Part shown: in pieces, positions 1 to 7,410 of the stretch
Position numbering within the stretch: position 1 is the first letter of the stretch
Layout: each line of letters starts with the position of its first letter
From: Lichenicola sp964249735
GTDB lineage: Bacteria > Pseudomonadota > Alphaproteobacteria > Acetobacterales > Acetobacteraceae
Assembly: GCA_964249735.1 (NCBI GenBank)
Contig: CAXUDP010000107.1
Location: 1 to 12,566 of the forward strand
DNA: 12,566 nt
Direction: 5' to 3'
The notes under the pieces: model-generated
The model's input: the letters and a program-made list of their open reading frames with translations, nothing else
Databases searched by the model: none
What the model was told of the DNA's origin: nothing
Position numbers and translations under genes: made by a program

Positions 1-1301
<1,301 letters not shown>

Positions 1302-1354
1302 GGAGAACCGGGCTTTCTGGTCATGGTCTGGCAAGCGGCACGGGCGTTCATCCG

Positions 1355-2512
1355 CTACCGCCCGTCGGGATCCTCGACGAGGACGGGCAGGTGGAGCCGC
1401 ACGTCGGTGCGTCCCGGACGGCTGTCGATCTCGATCAGGCCGCCATGGTCGCCCACGATCTTCGCTGCCAGCGCCAGACCCAGGCCGGTGCCGGTCACCT
1501 TGGTGGTCAGGAACGGCTCGAACAGATGCGGCCGGATCGAGTCCGAGATGCCGGGCCCGTTGTCGCGCACCGTCACCATCAGCGGCAGGTGCATGCGCTG
1601 GTCGGATCCCGGAACCGCCAGCCGGACGGAACTGCGATACGCGGTGCACAGCGTGATCTCGCCGCTGCCGCTGCCGGCATCGATCGCCTCCGCCGCGTTC
1701 TTCACCAGGTTCAGCAGCACCTGCACCAGCTGGTCGCGATTGCCCCACACCGGCGGCAGCGAAGGGTCGTAAAGCTCGACGAAGCGGAGATGCGCCGCGA
1801 ACCCGCGCTGCGCCAGCATGCGCACGTGCTCCAGCACCCGATGGATGTTCACCGGGCGCCGCTCGATCGGCTTCTCGTTGAACATCTCCATCCGCTCCAC
1901 CAGGGCGCGGATGCGGTCGGCCTCGTCACGGATCAGCACGGCCAGCTCGCGATCCGCCTCGCCCACCGTGCCTTCCAGCAACTGGGCGGCGCCGCGTATG
2001 CCGGATAATGGGTTCTTCACCTCGTGCGCCAGGATCGCCGCCATCCCGGACACGCTGCGGGCGGCGTTGCGGAAGAACAGCTGGCGGTCGAGTGCCCGCG
2101 CCGCGGACGCATCGTGCAGCGTCAGCAGCACGAACCCCGCCGCCTCGATCACCGGCGCCCCCTGCACGGTGATCCCCTGCCGGTGCAGACGTGGTCCCTC
2201 CAGCACCAGCTCGTGCTCGACCACCGTGCTGCCGTTCAACCTGACCTGCTCGATCAGCAGGAACAGCGGATGGTCGAGCGGCACCAGGTCACGCAGGCCC
2301 AGCTGACGCAGCTGTCCCTTCGACATGCCGAAGAACGGTTCCGCCGCCCCGTTGACGAAGCAGATGCCGTTCGCCTCGTCGAGCATCAGCACCGGGATCG
2401 GCAGCGACTCCATCACCGCCGCCGTGTCGGGAACCGGCGACGATCCCGCTGGGGCCTTGGCCGCGATCTTCCGCCCCGGCTTCTTCGCGTCCTCGACGAT
2501 CGCCGCCCTCAC
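1355..2512 (-). CDS. ntrB: NtrB, nitrogen-regulation sensor histidine kinase
   Basis: This is a cytosolic two-component kinase/phosphatase that controls NtrC and, in this family, is itself controlled by PII proteins. It has 385 residues, close to the usual length. A PAS-like sensor region lies at about 30-135. The H-box is LAHEVKNPLSGIRG, with phospho-accepting H163. The kinase domain has the N-box around N272, the G1 box DNGPGISD at 317-324, the F-box PFLTTK at 333-338 and the G2 box GTGLGLALA at 341-349. There is no transmembrane segment, as expected for NtrB. The start is GTG at 2512, overlapping the dusB stop as GTGA, with AGGA nine bases upstream. Coupled translation with dusB is therefore likely. 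All catalytic boxes are present. Confidence 0.95.
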   Translation of the reverse strand: MRAAIVEDAKKPGRKIAAKAPAGSSPVPDTAAVMESLPIPVLMLDEANGICFVNGAAEPFFGMSKGQLRQLGLRDLVPLDHPLFLLIEQVRLNGSTVVEHELVLEGPRLHRQGITVQGAPVIEAAGFVLLTLHDASAARALDRQLFFRNAARSVSGMAAILAHEVKNPLSGIRGAAQLLEGTVGEADRELAVLIRDEADRIRALVERMEMFNEKPIERRPVNIHRVLEHVRMLAQRGFAAHLRFVELYDPSLPPVWGNRDQLVQVLLNLVKNAAEAIDAGSGSGEITLCTAYRSSVRLAVPGSDQRMHLPLMVTVRDNGPGISDSIRPHLFEPFLTTKVTGTGLGLALAAKIVGDHGGLIEIDSRPGRTDVRLHLPVLVEDPDGR

Positions 2513-3612
2513 GCGGCGACGTCCTGCACCGGCTCGGCCAGCCGGGCGCCGGTCTCACGACCGCCGCCGGCCTCGATCTGACGATCGTAGAACGTTTCGA
2601 TCAGCGCGACCGCCGCCGCCGCGTCGTCCATCCGGTTCACCGTGGCACGGAACTGCGCCGAACCAGGCAGACCGGCCGAGTACCAGGACACGTGCTTGCG
2701 CGCGAGCCGCAGCCCCGGGTGGATGCCGAAATGCGACAGCATCGCCCGGTAGTGCTCCAGCACGATCGCCTTCTCGGTGAGGAGGTCCGGATCCGGCAGG
2801 ACCTCTCCGGTCGTCAGCGCCTGCGCCACCTGAGCCGGCAGCCACGGCCTGCCGTAGCAGCCGCGGCCGATCATGACCCCGTCCGCGCCCGACAACCGCA
2901 ACGCGTCCCGCGCGTCCGGTAGGCCCAGGATGTCGCCGTTGACGATCACCGGCAGCCGCACCGCCTCCTTGACCTCGCGCACGAAGCGCCAGTCGGCCCG
3001 GCCGGTGTAGAACTGCTGCCTGGTGCGACCGTGCACCGTCACCATGCGTATGCCCGATGCCTCCGCGATCCGTGCCAGCACCGGCGCGTTCAGGCTCCCG
3101 TGGTCCCAGCCCATCCGCATCTTCAGCGTCACCGGTACCGGCACCGCACCCACCGTCGCCTCCAGCAGCCGCCCTGCCAGGCGCTCGTCGCGCATCAGCG
3201 CGGAGCCCGCCTGCTGCCCCACCGCGACCTTCTTGACCGGGCAACCGAAGTTGATGTCGATCAGGTCGGCGCCACGATCAACCGCGATGCGCGCCGCTTC
3301 CGCCATCGCGTCCGGCTCGCACCCGGCGAGCTGCACCGCGTTCGGACCCGAACCCGTCACCTCCGCCATGCGCAGCGTCGCGGCGTTCTCGCGCACCATG
3401 GCCCACGACGCGATCATCTCCGACACCACCAACCCGGCGCCCAGGCTCCGCGCGAGACGACGGAACGGCAGGTCGGTCACGCCGGACATCGGCGCCAGGA
3501 TCACCGGCCGCTCGATCACCACCCCGCCCAGGTCGATGGGCTGCAGCCGCACCGGCAGCGTCGCCACCGCCGGAGCGGCCCCTTCTGCCTGCAAATTGTC
3601 TTGAATGCCCAT
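2509..3612 (-). CDS. dusB: DusB/NifR3, tRNA-dihydrouridine synthase
   Basis: This is an FMN enzyme that reduces specific uridines in the tRNA D-loop to dihydrouridine using NADPH. In the 367-residue protein, PMSGVTD at 41-47 marks the start of the TIM barrel. INFGCPVKKV carries the catalytic cysteine C124. HGRTR at 194-198, NGDI at 225-228 and GRG at 249-251 are typical flavin/phosphate-binding segments, and a helical C-terminal domain follows. A dusB(nifR3)-ntrB-ntrC order is well known in alphaproteobacteria and is seen here, with dusB overlapping ntrB by four bases. The ATG at 3612 has no Shine-Dalgarno. An in-frame GTG at 3567 has AGAAGGGG 11 bases upstream and would still keep the whole barrel, so the start is uncertain. 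Function is secure. Confidence 0.95.
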   Translation of the reverse strand: MGIQDNLQAEGAAPAVATLPVRLQPIDLGGVVIERPVILAPMSGVTDLPFRRLARSLGAGLVVSEMIASWAMVRENAATLRMAEVTGSGPNAVQLAGCEPDAMAEAARIAVDRGADLIDINFGCPVKKVAVGQQAGSALMRDERLAGRLLEATVGAVPVPVTLKMRMGWDHGSLNAPVLARIAEASGIRMVTVHGRTRQQFYTGRADWRFVREVKEAVRLPVIVNGDILGLPDARDALRLSGADGVMIGRGCYGRPWLPAQVAQALTTGEVLPDPDLLTEKAIVLEHYRAMLSHFGIHPGLRLARKHVSWYSAGLPGSAQFRATVNRMDDAAAAVALIETFYDRQIEAGGGRETGARLAEPVQDVAA

Positions 3613-3621
3613 GTCTTGGGC

Positions 3622-3650
3622 AAATTACGCGCTGCGGTTCTCCCATGCAA
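3622..3650 (-). promoter_or_regulatory. Weak candidate promoter for dusB-ntrB-ntrC
   Basis: On the minus strand TTGCAT (3650-3645) and TAATTT (3627-3622) are separated by exactly 17 bases. Each matches the sigma-70 consensus at only three of six positions. The predicted start of transcription would fall within a few bases of the dusB ATG at 3612, implying a nearly leaderless message, which fits the absence of a Shine-Dalgarno there. The remaining spacer up to ispDF (3651-3724) shows no convincing plus-strand promoter, and I see no sigma-54 or NtrC site. This is a pattern match only. Confidence 0.2.
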
Positions 3651-3724
3651 TCGAATGGAAGATCGGCGATCGCGAAGTCTCGAAGATGTTGACCAAATCC
3701 CGGCCGCACAGCATTGCTCCGCCC

Positions 3725-4882
3725 ATGCGCATCGCCGCCCTCCTCCTGGCCGACGGAACCGGATGCCGCCCCGCCGACGCTCTGCCGACGCAGTTCGTCC
3801 AGCTCGGCGGCCGCGCGGTTGTGCGTCATGCCGCCGAAGCGCTGCTACCGCATGTGGCGCTGCTGCAGCCGATCGGCGATGCGGCCCTGCTGGCCGAGGC
3901 GCTGCACGGGCTCGACCTCGGCGACGCGATCTTGTGCCCCTCGCTGCCGAGCGCCGACACGCGCCGGCACAGCGTCCGGGCCGGACTGGAGGCTCTGGAC
4001 GCGCTGCCGGCGGAGCAGCGTCCGGACCTGGTGCTAGTGCATGACGGGGCACGTCCGCACATCCCGGCCGAGGTGGTCCGGCGCGTCCTGACGGCCCTGG
4101 AACGCCATGACGGTGCCATCCCTTGCATCGCCATCACCGACACGCTCAAATACTGCCGCGACGGCGTGGTCGCGGGCACCATCCCGCCCGAAGGCGTCGT
4201 GCGGGCGCAGACCCCCCAGGGCTTCCGCTTCGCCCTGCTGCGTGACCTTCATCGTGCCGCCGGCGACGGTCCGACCCTCCTCGACGATGCCTCGCTGCTG
4301 GAACGGGCCGGGCACGCCGTGGCGCTGGTGGCCGGCTCCGAGGACATCCCGCTCACCTTCGAGGAGGATCTGTTGCGACCCGAGCGGCTCACAGGCCCAG
4401 CCTCCCTGCCGCGTACCGGCACCGGCTTCGACGTGCACGTGTTCGCGCCTGATCGGCCCTTGATCCTGTGCGGCATCACCATACCGCACACCCGCGGCCT
4501 CGCCGGCCATTCCGACGCCGATGTCGGCATCCACGCGCTGTGCGACGCGATCTACGGCGCGCTGGCGGAAGGCGACATCGGGCGGCACTTCCCGCCCAGC
4601 GAGAACACCTGGAAGGACGCCGATAGCGCCCGCTTCCTGTCCCACGCCGCAGAGCGCATCGCCGCCCGTGGCGGCATGCTGGTGAACGCCGATGTCACCC
4701 TGATCTGCGAGCAGCCCAAGATCGGCCCGCATGCCGGCGCGATGCGCGAACGCCTTGCCGTCCTGCTTCGGGTCGACCTCGACCGGATCTCGGTCAAGGC
4801 CACCACCACCGAGCGGCTCGGCTTCACTGGCCGCGGCGAAGGCATTGCAGCGCAGGCTTCCGCCACGGTCCTCCTGCCCTGA
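3725..4882 (+). CDS. ispDF: IspDF, bifunctional MEP-pathway enzyme (cytidylyltransferase + cyclodiphosphate synthase)
   Basis: IspD joins MEP to CTP, and IspF later cyclises the product to MEcPP in isoprenoid precursor synthesis. The IspD-like domain occupies about 1-225, with DGAR at 107-110, DT at 139-140 and AQTPQG at 161-166. Its nucleotide loop reads LADGTGCR instead of the usual AAGxGxR. PTQF replaces PKQY, so T22 stands where the essential lysine belongs; TIPPEG replaces the usual TVDRxG; and EDIPLT replaces the usual NxKLT, putting P209 at a second lysine. The IspF domain (about 230-385) is complete: metal ligands D236, H238 and H262, and KATTTERLGFTGRGEG at 358-373. I chose the ATG at 3725 because the IspD strand begins there. 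In-frame ATGs at 3605 and 3686 would add sequence atypical of the family; none has a clear Shine-Dalgarno. The gene is divergent from dusB. Identity is secure; IspD activity is in doubt. Confidence 0.93.
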   Translation: MRIAALLLADGTGCRPADALPTQFVQLGGRAVVRHAAEALLPHVALLQPIGDAALLAEALHGLDLGDAILCPSLPSADTRRHSVRAGLEALDALPAEQRPDLVLVHDGARPHIPAEVVRRVLTALERHDGAIPCIAITDTLKYCRDGVVAGTIPPEGVVRAQTPQGFRFALLRDLHRAAGDGPTLLDDASLLERAGHAVALVAGSEDIPLTFEEDLLRPERLTGPASLPRTGTGFDVHVFAPDRPLILCGITIPHTRGLAGHSDADVGIHALCDAIYGALAEGDIGRHFPPSENTWKDADSARFLSHAAERIAARGGMLVNADVTLICEQPKIGPHAGAMRERLAVLLRVDLDRISVKATTTERLGFTGRGEGIAAQASATVLLP

Positions 4883-5160
4883 TCACCCGGAGCGCGGCAC
4901 CGGCTCGACCAAGACCATGCGCGGGCCATGCCGATCGACGACATGGGATCTCGACGTCCCGCCTGACCCCAGGATCACGAAGTCGGTGTCGATTTCAGGC
5001 AAAGCATTGATCTGGTCCCGCAACTCAAGGCGGCGGAGCCACCCCCGCGCCGACAGCACATGCCCGGCTCCAGCCGGATCGGCACCACGAACGCAGTGCC
5101 AGGACGGAGCTGGCCGATCCGCACCCCGGCAAGACTCACGTCCAGGCGATAGACCGTCAT
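4883..5160 (-). pseudogene. Small unrecognised gene, apparently frameshifted
   Basis: The reading frame starts at ATG 5160, overlapping the stop of the upstream small gene as ATGA. It begins MTVYRLDVSLAGVRIGQLRP with GC-rich third codon positions. As written it ends at 4975, but coding character passes to another frame near a run of five G (minus strand, 5046-5042). The second frame contains LRDQINALPEIDTDFVILGS and ends in a TGA at 4885-4883, touching the ispDF stop. One additional G in that run would join both parts into about 92 residues. I recognise no family. It could be a true pseudogene, a sequence error at a homopolymer, or two chance frames; the coupled start and neatly abutting stop favour one gene. 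Confidence 0.45.
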
Positions 5161-5440
5161 TGGTTGCGACACAGCGCCACCCGCAACCGGGTCAGGCCCG
5201 CCGGCGGCCCTGCCGCGTCCTGCCGTCCGACCTCGTCCACCGAACACGGACGCATGTCCGGCGGCAGCCGCCCGGCCAGCCCCCGACACAAACCAGAGCG
5301 CCGCACCCAGTTGCGGCGGCCCCGGCGCCGATCCCCCAGCCCGCCTGCGCCGCCATCCCGGCTGTCAAGACGGCAACCAATATCACGCCGACGCGGGCGC
5401 CCCACGCCGTGTCCCACCACTCGAACAGGAACTGCATCAT
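5157..5440 (-). pseudogene. Small putative membrane protein, apparently frameshifted
   Basis: ATG 5440 overlaps the stop of the preceding membrane-protein gene as ATGA. The product begins MMQFLFEWWDTAWGARVGVI and continues with a hydrophobic, Gly/Ala-rich stretch able to form one or two membrane helices (about 16-54). In its own frame it runs on to a stop at 5192 through Arg/Cys-rich sequence that does not look coding. Beyond a run of five G (minus strand, 5284-5280) the better coding frame is a different one, with LPPDMRPCSVDEVGRQDAAG and a TGA at 5159-5157. Adding one G to the run would make a single protein of about 94 residues. I recognise no family. It is probably a partner of the upstream 338-residue protein, judged only by coupling. 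Confidence 0.45.
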
Positions 5441-6453
5441 CCCGACGCCAACTTGAGGAGCAACCGGCGTCGCTGACGGAACCAGACCAGCGACGCCGCC
5501 AGGGATAAAAGCGCGAACATTCCGCCGAGCCCGGCGCACAGCCACGCGCCCACCATGTCAGCGCCCGGCACGACCCCGCCCAGCGCCCGCCGGGTCAGCA
5601 CCACCGGATCGTCCGTTACCGCGACACCGCGGCGTCGCAGCTCGATCAGCATCCAGCCCGGCACCGCACCCCGCGCCAGACCGCCCTCCATAACCGGCGA
5701 AAGCGCATCCGTCGCCTCGCCCGCCGCCGCGGACCGCTTCTCCAGCACCACCACCGGGTCGCCGTTCGTCCAGCCGGCACCCGTCAGCGGCGTGTAGGCG
5801 TCGCGGTACAGCGTCTGCCGGACCGCGTACTCGTGCAGCCAAGTAGTCTCGGGACGGCGGATCGCATCGACCAGCCGAGCATAACCGGGAAGCTCCCCAT
5901 GCGCCCTCGCGACCGCGATCAGCGTCAGCTCGGGCAGTCGTGCTCCCGCGCCGCGGCTGCCGACCAGCACCACCAGGCCGAAGCCGATCCCGCCTGCAAA
6001 CAGGAACAGCGGCGCCGCGATCAGCCCACCACGGGCCAGGCGCAGCAGGGCCCAGGCCATCCGCTCCGGCGATGGCGGCCCGCTGATCGGAGGACCCGGC
6101 TGGTAGAGCCTCTCCTGCGCGCCGCGTAGGACCGCGCCTGCCCGCCGTCGCGACACCAGTTGCAGCACGACCAAAGGGATGGCGAGAACCACGAAGCCGG
6201 GCAGGAACGACAGCATGGGGTTGTCGTAACCCCAGTGCCGCACCTGCCAGGCCGACGCCCAGCCGGACGGTCCGACCTGCAACAGGGTTCCCACCAGCAG
6301 CACGCCGAAGCCGCCTAGAAACCACAGCAGCATGACGACGCGGCCCGCCGTCCTCCACCGCACCGCGTCAGGAAGTGGCGGCGTCGGCGCGCCGGCCGTC
6401 GGCTCCGGACCTGTCCGGACGCCGTGCTGCCGCCTCGACCCGTGCCGGCCCAC
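5437..6453 (-). CDS. Unrecognised four-helix membrane protein
   Basis: I do not recognise a family for this 338-residue protein. Hydrophobic segments at about 37-60, 81-101, 142-166 and 300-325 predict four membrane helices. Basic residues at the N-terminus, after helix 2 (SRRRAGAVLRGAQER) and at the C-terminus (RQRRRLLLK) predict both ends in the cytoplasm. That places a loop of about 130 residues (167-299) in the periplasm; it includes a repeated-valine stretch NGDPVVVLEKR. The first 35 residues are Pro/Gly-rich and probably disordered. The start chosen is GTG 6453, 11 bases after the nitroreductase stop, with GAGG about 15 bases upstream; ATG 6333, just at helix 1, is an alternative. It is translationally coupled (ATGA) to the small broken gene downstream. 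Codon pattern and length make it a convincing gene; its function is unknown. Confidence 0.75.
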   Translation of the reverse strand: MGRHGSRRQHGVRTGPEPTAGAPTPPLPDAVRWRTAGRVVMLLWFLGGFGVLLVGTLLQVGPSGWASAWQVRHWGYDNPMLSFLPGFVVLAIPLVVLQLVSRRRAGAVLRGAQERLYQPGPPISGPPSPERMAWALLRLARGGLIAAPLFLFAGGIGFGLVVLVGSRGAGARLPELTLIAVARAHGELPGYARLVDAIRRPETTWLHEYAVRQTLYRDAYTPLTGAGWTNGDPVVVLEKRSAAAGEATDALSPVMEGGLARGAVPGWMLIELRRRGVAVTDDPVVLTRRALGGVVPGADMVGAWLCAGLGGMFALLSLAASLVWFRQRRRLLLKLASG

Positions 6454-6464
6454 CGTCGCCCGCG

Positions 6465-7067
6465 TCAGGCCTCGTTGCGGAAGCGCCCTTCCATCGCGAA
6501 CTGCGTCACCGGGTTGCGCCCGTTCGGCTCTTCCCGCCCCTGCATCGCTTCCGGCAGCAGTTCCTTGCTTCCGCGCCGCCCGATCGCAACTGCCGCTTCC
6601 ACCCGGTAGCCCTGCGGCACCTGCAGTTTCGCAAACGCCGTGTCCATGTCGAAGCCGACCATGGCATGCGCCGCCCAGCCCGAAATGGATGCCTGCAACG
6701 CCAGGTATGCGAAACCGGAGCCGGCATCGAACGAGTGGCTGTGCGACGGGATCTCCCGGTCCTTGCCGGGCGGCAGCAGCGTCGACTTCGACAGCACCAC
6801 CGCCAGCGCTGACGCGCCTTTTGCCCAGGACTGGTTGTACTCGTTCAGCAGCCCGAACAGCGTGTCCCAGCTCGGCGTGTCACGCAGCGCGTAGATGAAA
6901 CGCCAGGGCTGCGAGTTGTAGGAGGACGGTGCCCAGCGCGCCGCCTCGAACAGCGTCATCAGCTCGGCCTCCGGCATCGCCTCGCCGGTGAAGCTGCGCG
7001 GCGACCAGCGCTCCAGGAACCGCGGATCGATCGGATAGTCCGCTACGCGAGCATTGGCTTCGGTCAT
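6465..7067 (-). CDS. Nitroreductase-family FMN oxidoreductase
   Basis: This 200-residue protein is a small cytosolic flavin oxidoreductase that would use NAD(P)H to reduce nitro or quinone-like substrates; the physiological substrate cannot be read from the sequence. The family signature is clear: RWSPRSFTGEAM near the N-terminus supplies the FMN-phosphate arginines, AARWAPSSYNSQPWRF carries the typical SxxNxQPW flavin motif, and a central AGSGFAYLALQASISGWAAH helix resembles the dimer core. The C-terminal AAVAIGRRG segment is also typical. I chose ATG 7067 over ATG 7073 because GGAG lies seven bases before it but only one base before the other. It follows a 112-base spacer with a strong hairpin and precedes the membrane-protein gene by 11 bases, so it may head its own transcript. 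Confidence 0.9.
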   Translation of the reverse strand: MTEANARVADYPIDPRFLERWSPRSFTGEAMPEAELMTLFEAARWAPSSYNSQPWRFIYALRDTPSWDTLFGLLNEYNQSWAKGASALAVVLSKSTLLPPGKDREIPSHSHSFDAGSGFAYLALQASISGWAAHAMVGFDMDTAFAKLQVPQGYRVEAAVAIGRRGSKELLPEAMQGREEPNGRNPVTQFAMEGRFRNEA

Positions 7068-7074
7068 GCGCATT

Positions 7075-7078
7075 CTCC
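7075..7078 (-). promoter_or_regulatory. Ribosome binding site that decides the nitroreductase start
   Basis: GGAG on the minus strand ends seven bases before ATG 7067, an ideal spacing, but only one base before the earlier in-frame ATG 7073. It therefore favours the 200-residue product beginning MTEANARV. Confidence 0.6.
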
Positions 7079-7087
7079 AGCGGATGA

Positions 7088-7114
7088 CGCCCCGGAACCC
7101 GGTCCGACGGGGCG
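7088..7114 (-). other. GC-rich hairpin in the nitroreductase leader
   Basis: On the minus strand CGCCCCG (7114-7108) pairs perfectly with CGGGGCG (7094-7088). Inside it GGAC (7105-7102) can pair with GTTC (7098-7095) around a three-base loop, leaving a two-base bulge. The structure sits 20 bases before the start codon and 9 bases before GGAG. No run of U follows, so it is not a standard intrinsic terminator. It could be a regulatory or mRNA-stabilising stem between the upstream operon and this gene, or a chance product of high GC. Confidence 0.35.
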
Positions 7115-7179
7115 CCGACGCCGCAAGATGGCCGAGCCGCCCGGTCCCCGCAAGCCGAGTGCCGACCGGCCGTGCCCCC

Positions 7180-7410
7180 TCAGTACAGGGCGCAGACCAC
7201 CACCGCGACCGGCATGGCAGCCAGGACGATCCAGGATCCCATGGCGCAATGCGCGAGCGCGGTCGCCGCTCGCCGCTTCAGCCGACGCGACAGCGTCAGG
7301 CCGGGACGACGCGGTTGGGTGGTCGCGATCACATGGTCCATGGCGTTCCGTTCCAGGTGGCGAGCACCATCTAGCAAAGAAAGCAGCATCCCGAAGTAAC
7401 CGATCGTCAC
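7180..7410 (-). CDS. Small hypothetical protein with C-terminal membrane anchor
   Basis: This is a 76-residue protein starting at GTG 7410, overlapping the stop of the ATP12-acylphosphatase gene as GTGA, with AGGA ten bases upstream. The N-terminal part is mixed, the centre is strongly basic (QPRRPGLTLSRRLKRRAA), and the last 20 or so residues (GSWIVLAAMPVAVVVCALY) form one hydrophobic helix reaching the C-terminus. This layout predicts a tail-anchored inner-membrane protein with the basic part in the cytoplasm. I recognise no family. The coupled start and helix support a real gene, but small size and high GC leave doubt. Confidence 0.5.
   Translation of the reverse strand: MTIGYFGMLLSLLDGARHLERNAMDHVIATTQPRRPGLTLSRRLKRRAATALAHCAMGSWIVLAAMPVAVVVCALY

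Noticed and set aside
3605..3724. Forty extra N-terminal codons for IspDF from ATG 3605
   Set aside because: IspD normally begins at the first beta-strand, here MRIAALLLA; the extra sequence overlaps the dusB start and lacks a Shine-Dalgarno.
3613..3724. NtrC or sigma-54 control site between dusB and ispDF
   Set aside because: I looked for the GG-N10-GC type promoter and for paired NtrC half-sites and saw no convincing match.
7088..7114. Intrinsic terminator after the small tail-anchored gene
   Set aside because: The stem is good but no T-run follows on the minus strand, so it is listed only as a hairpin.
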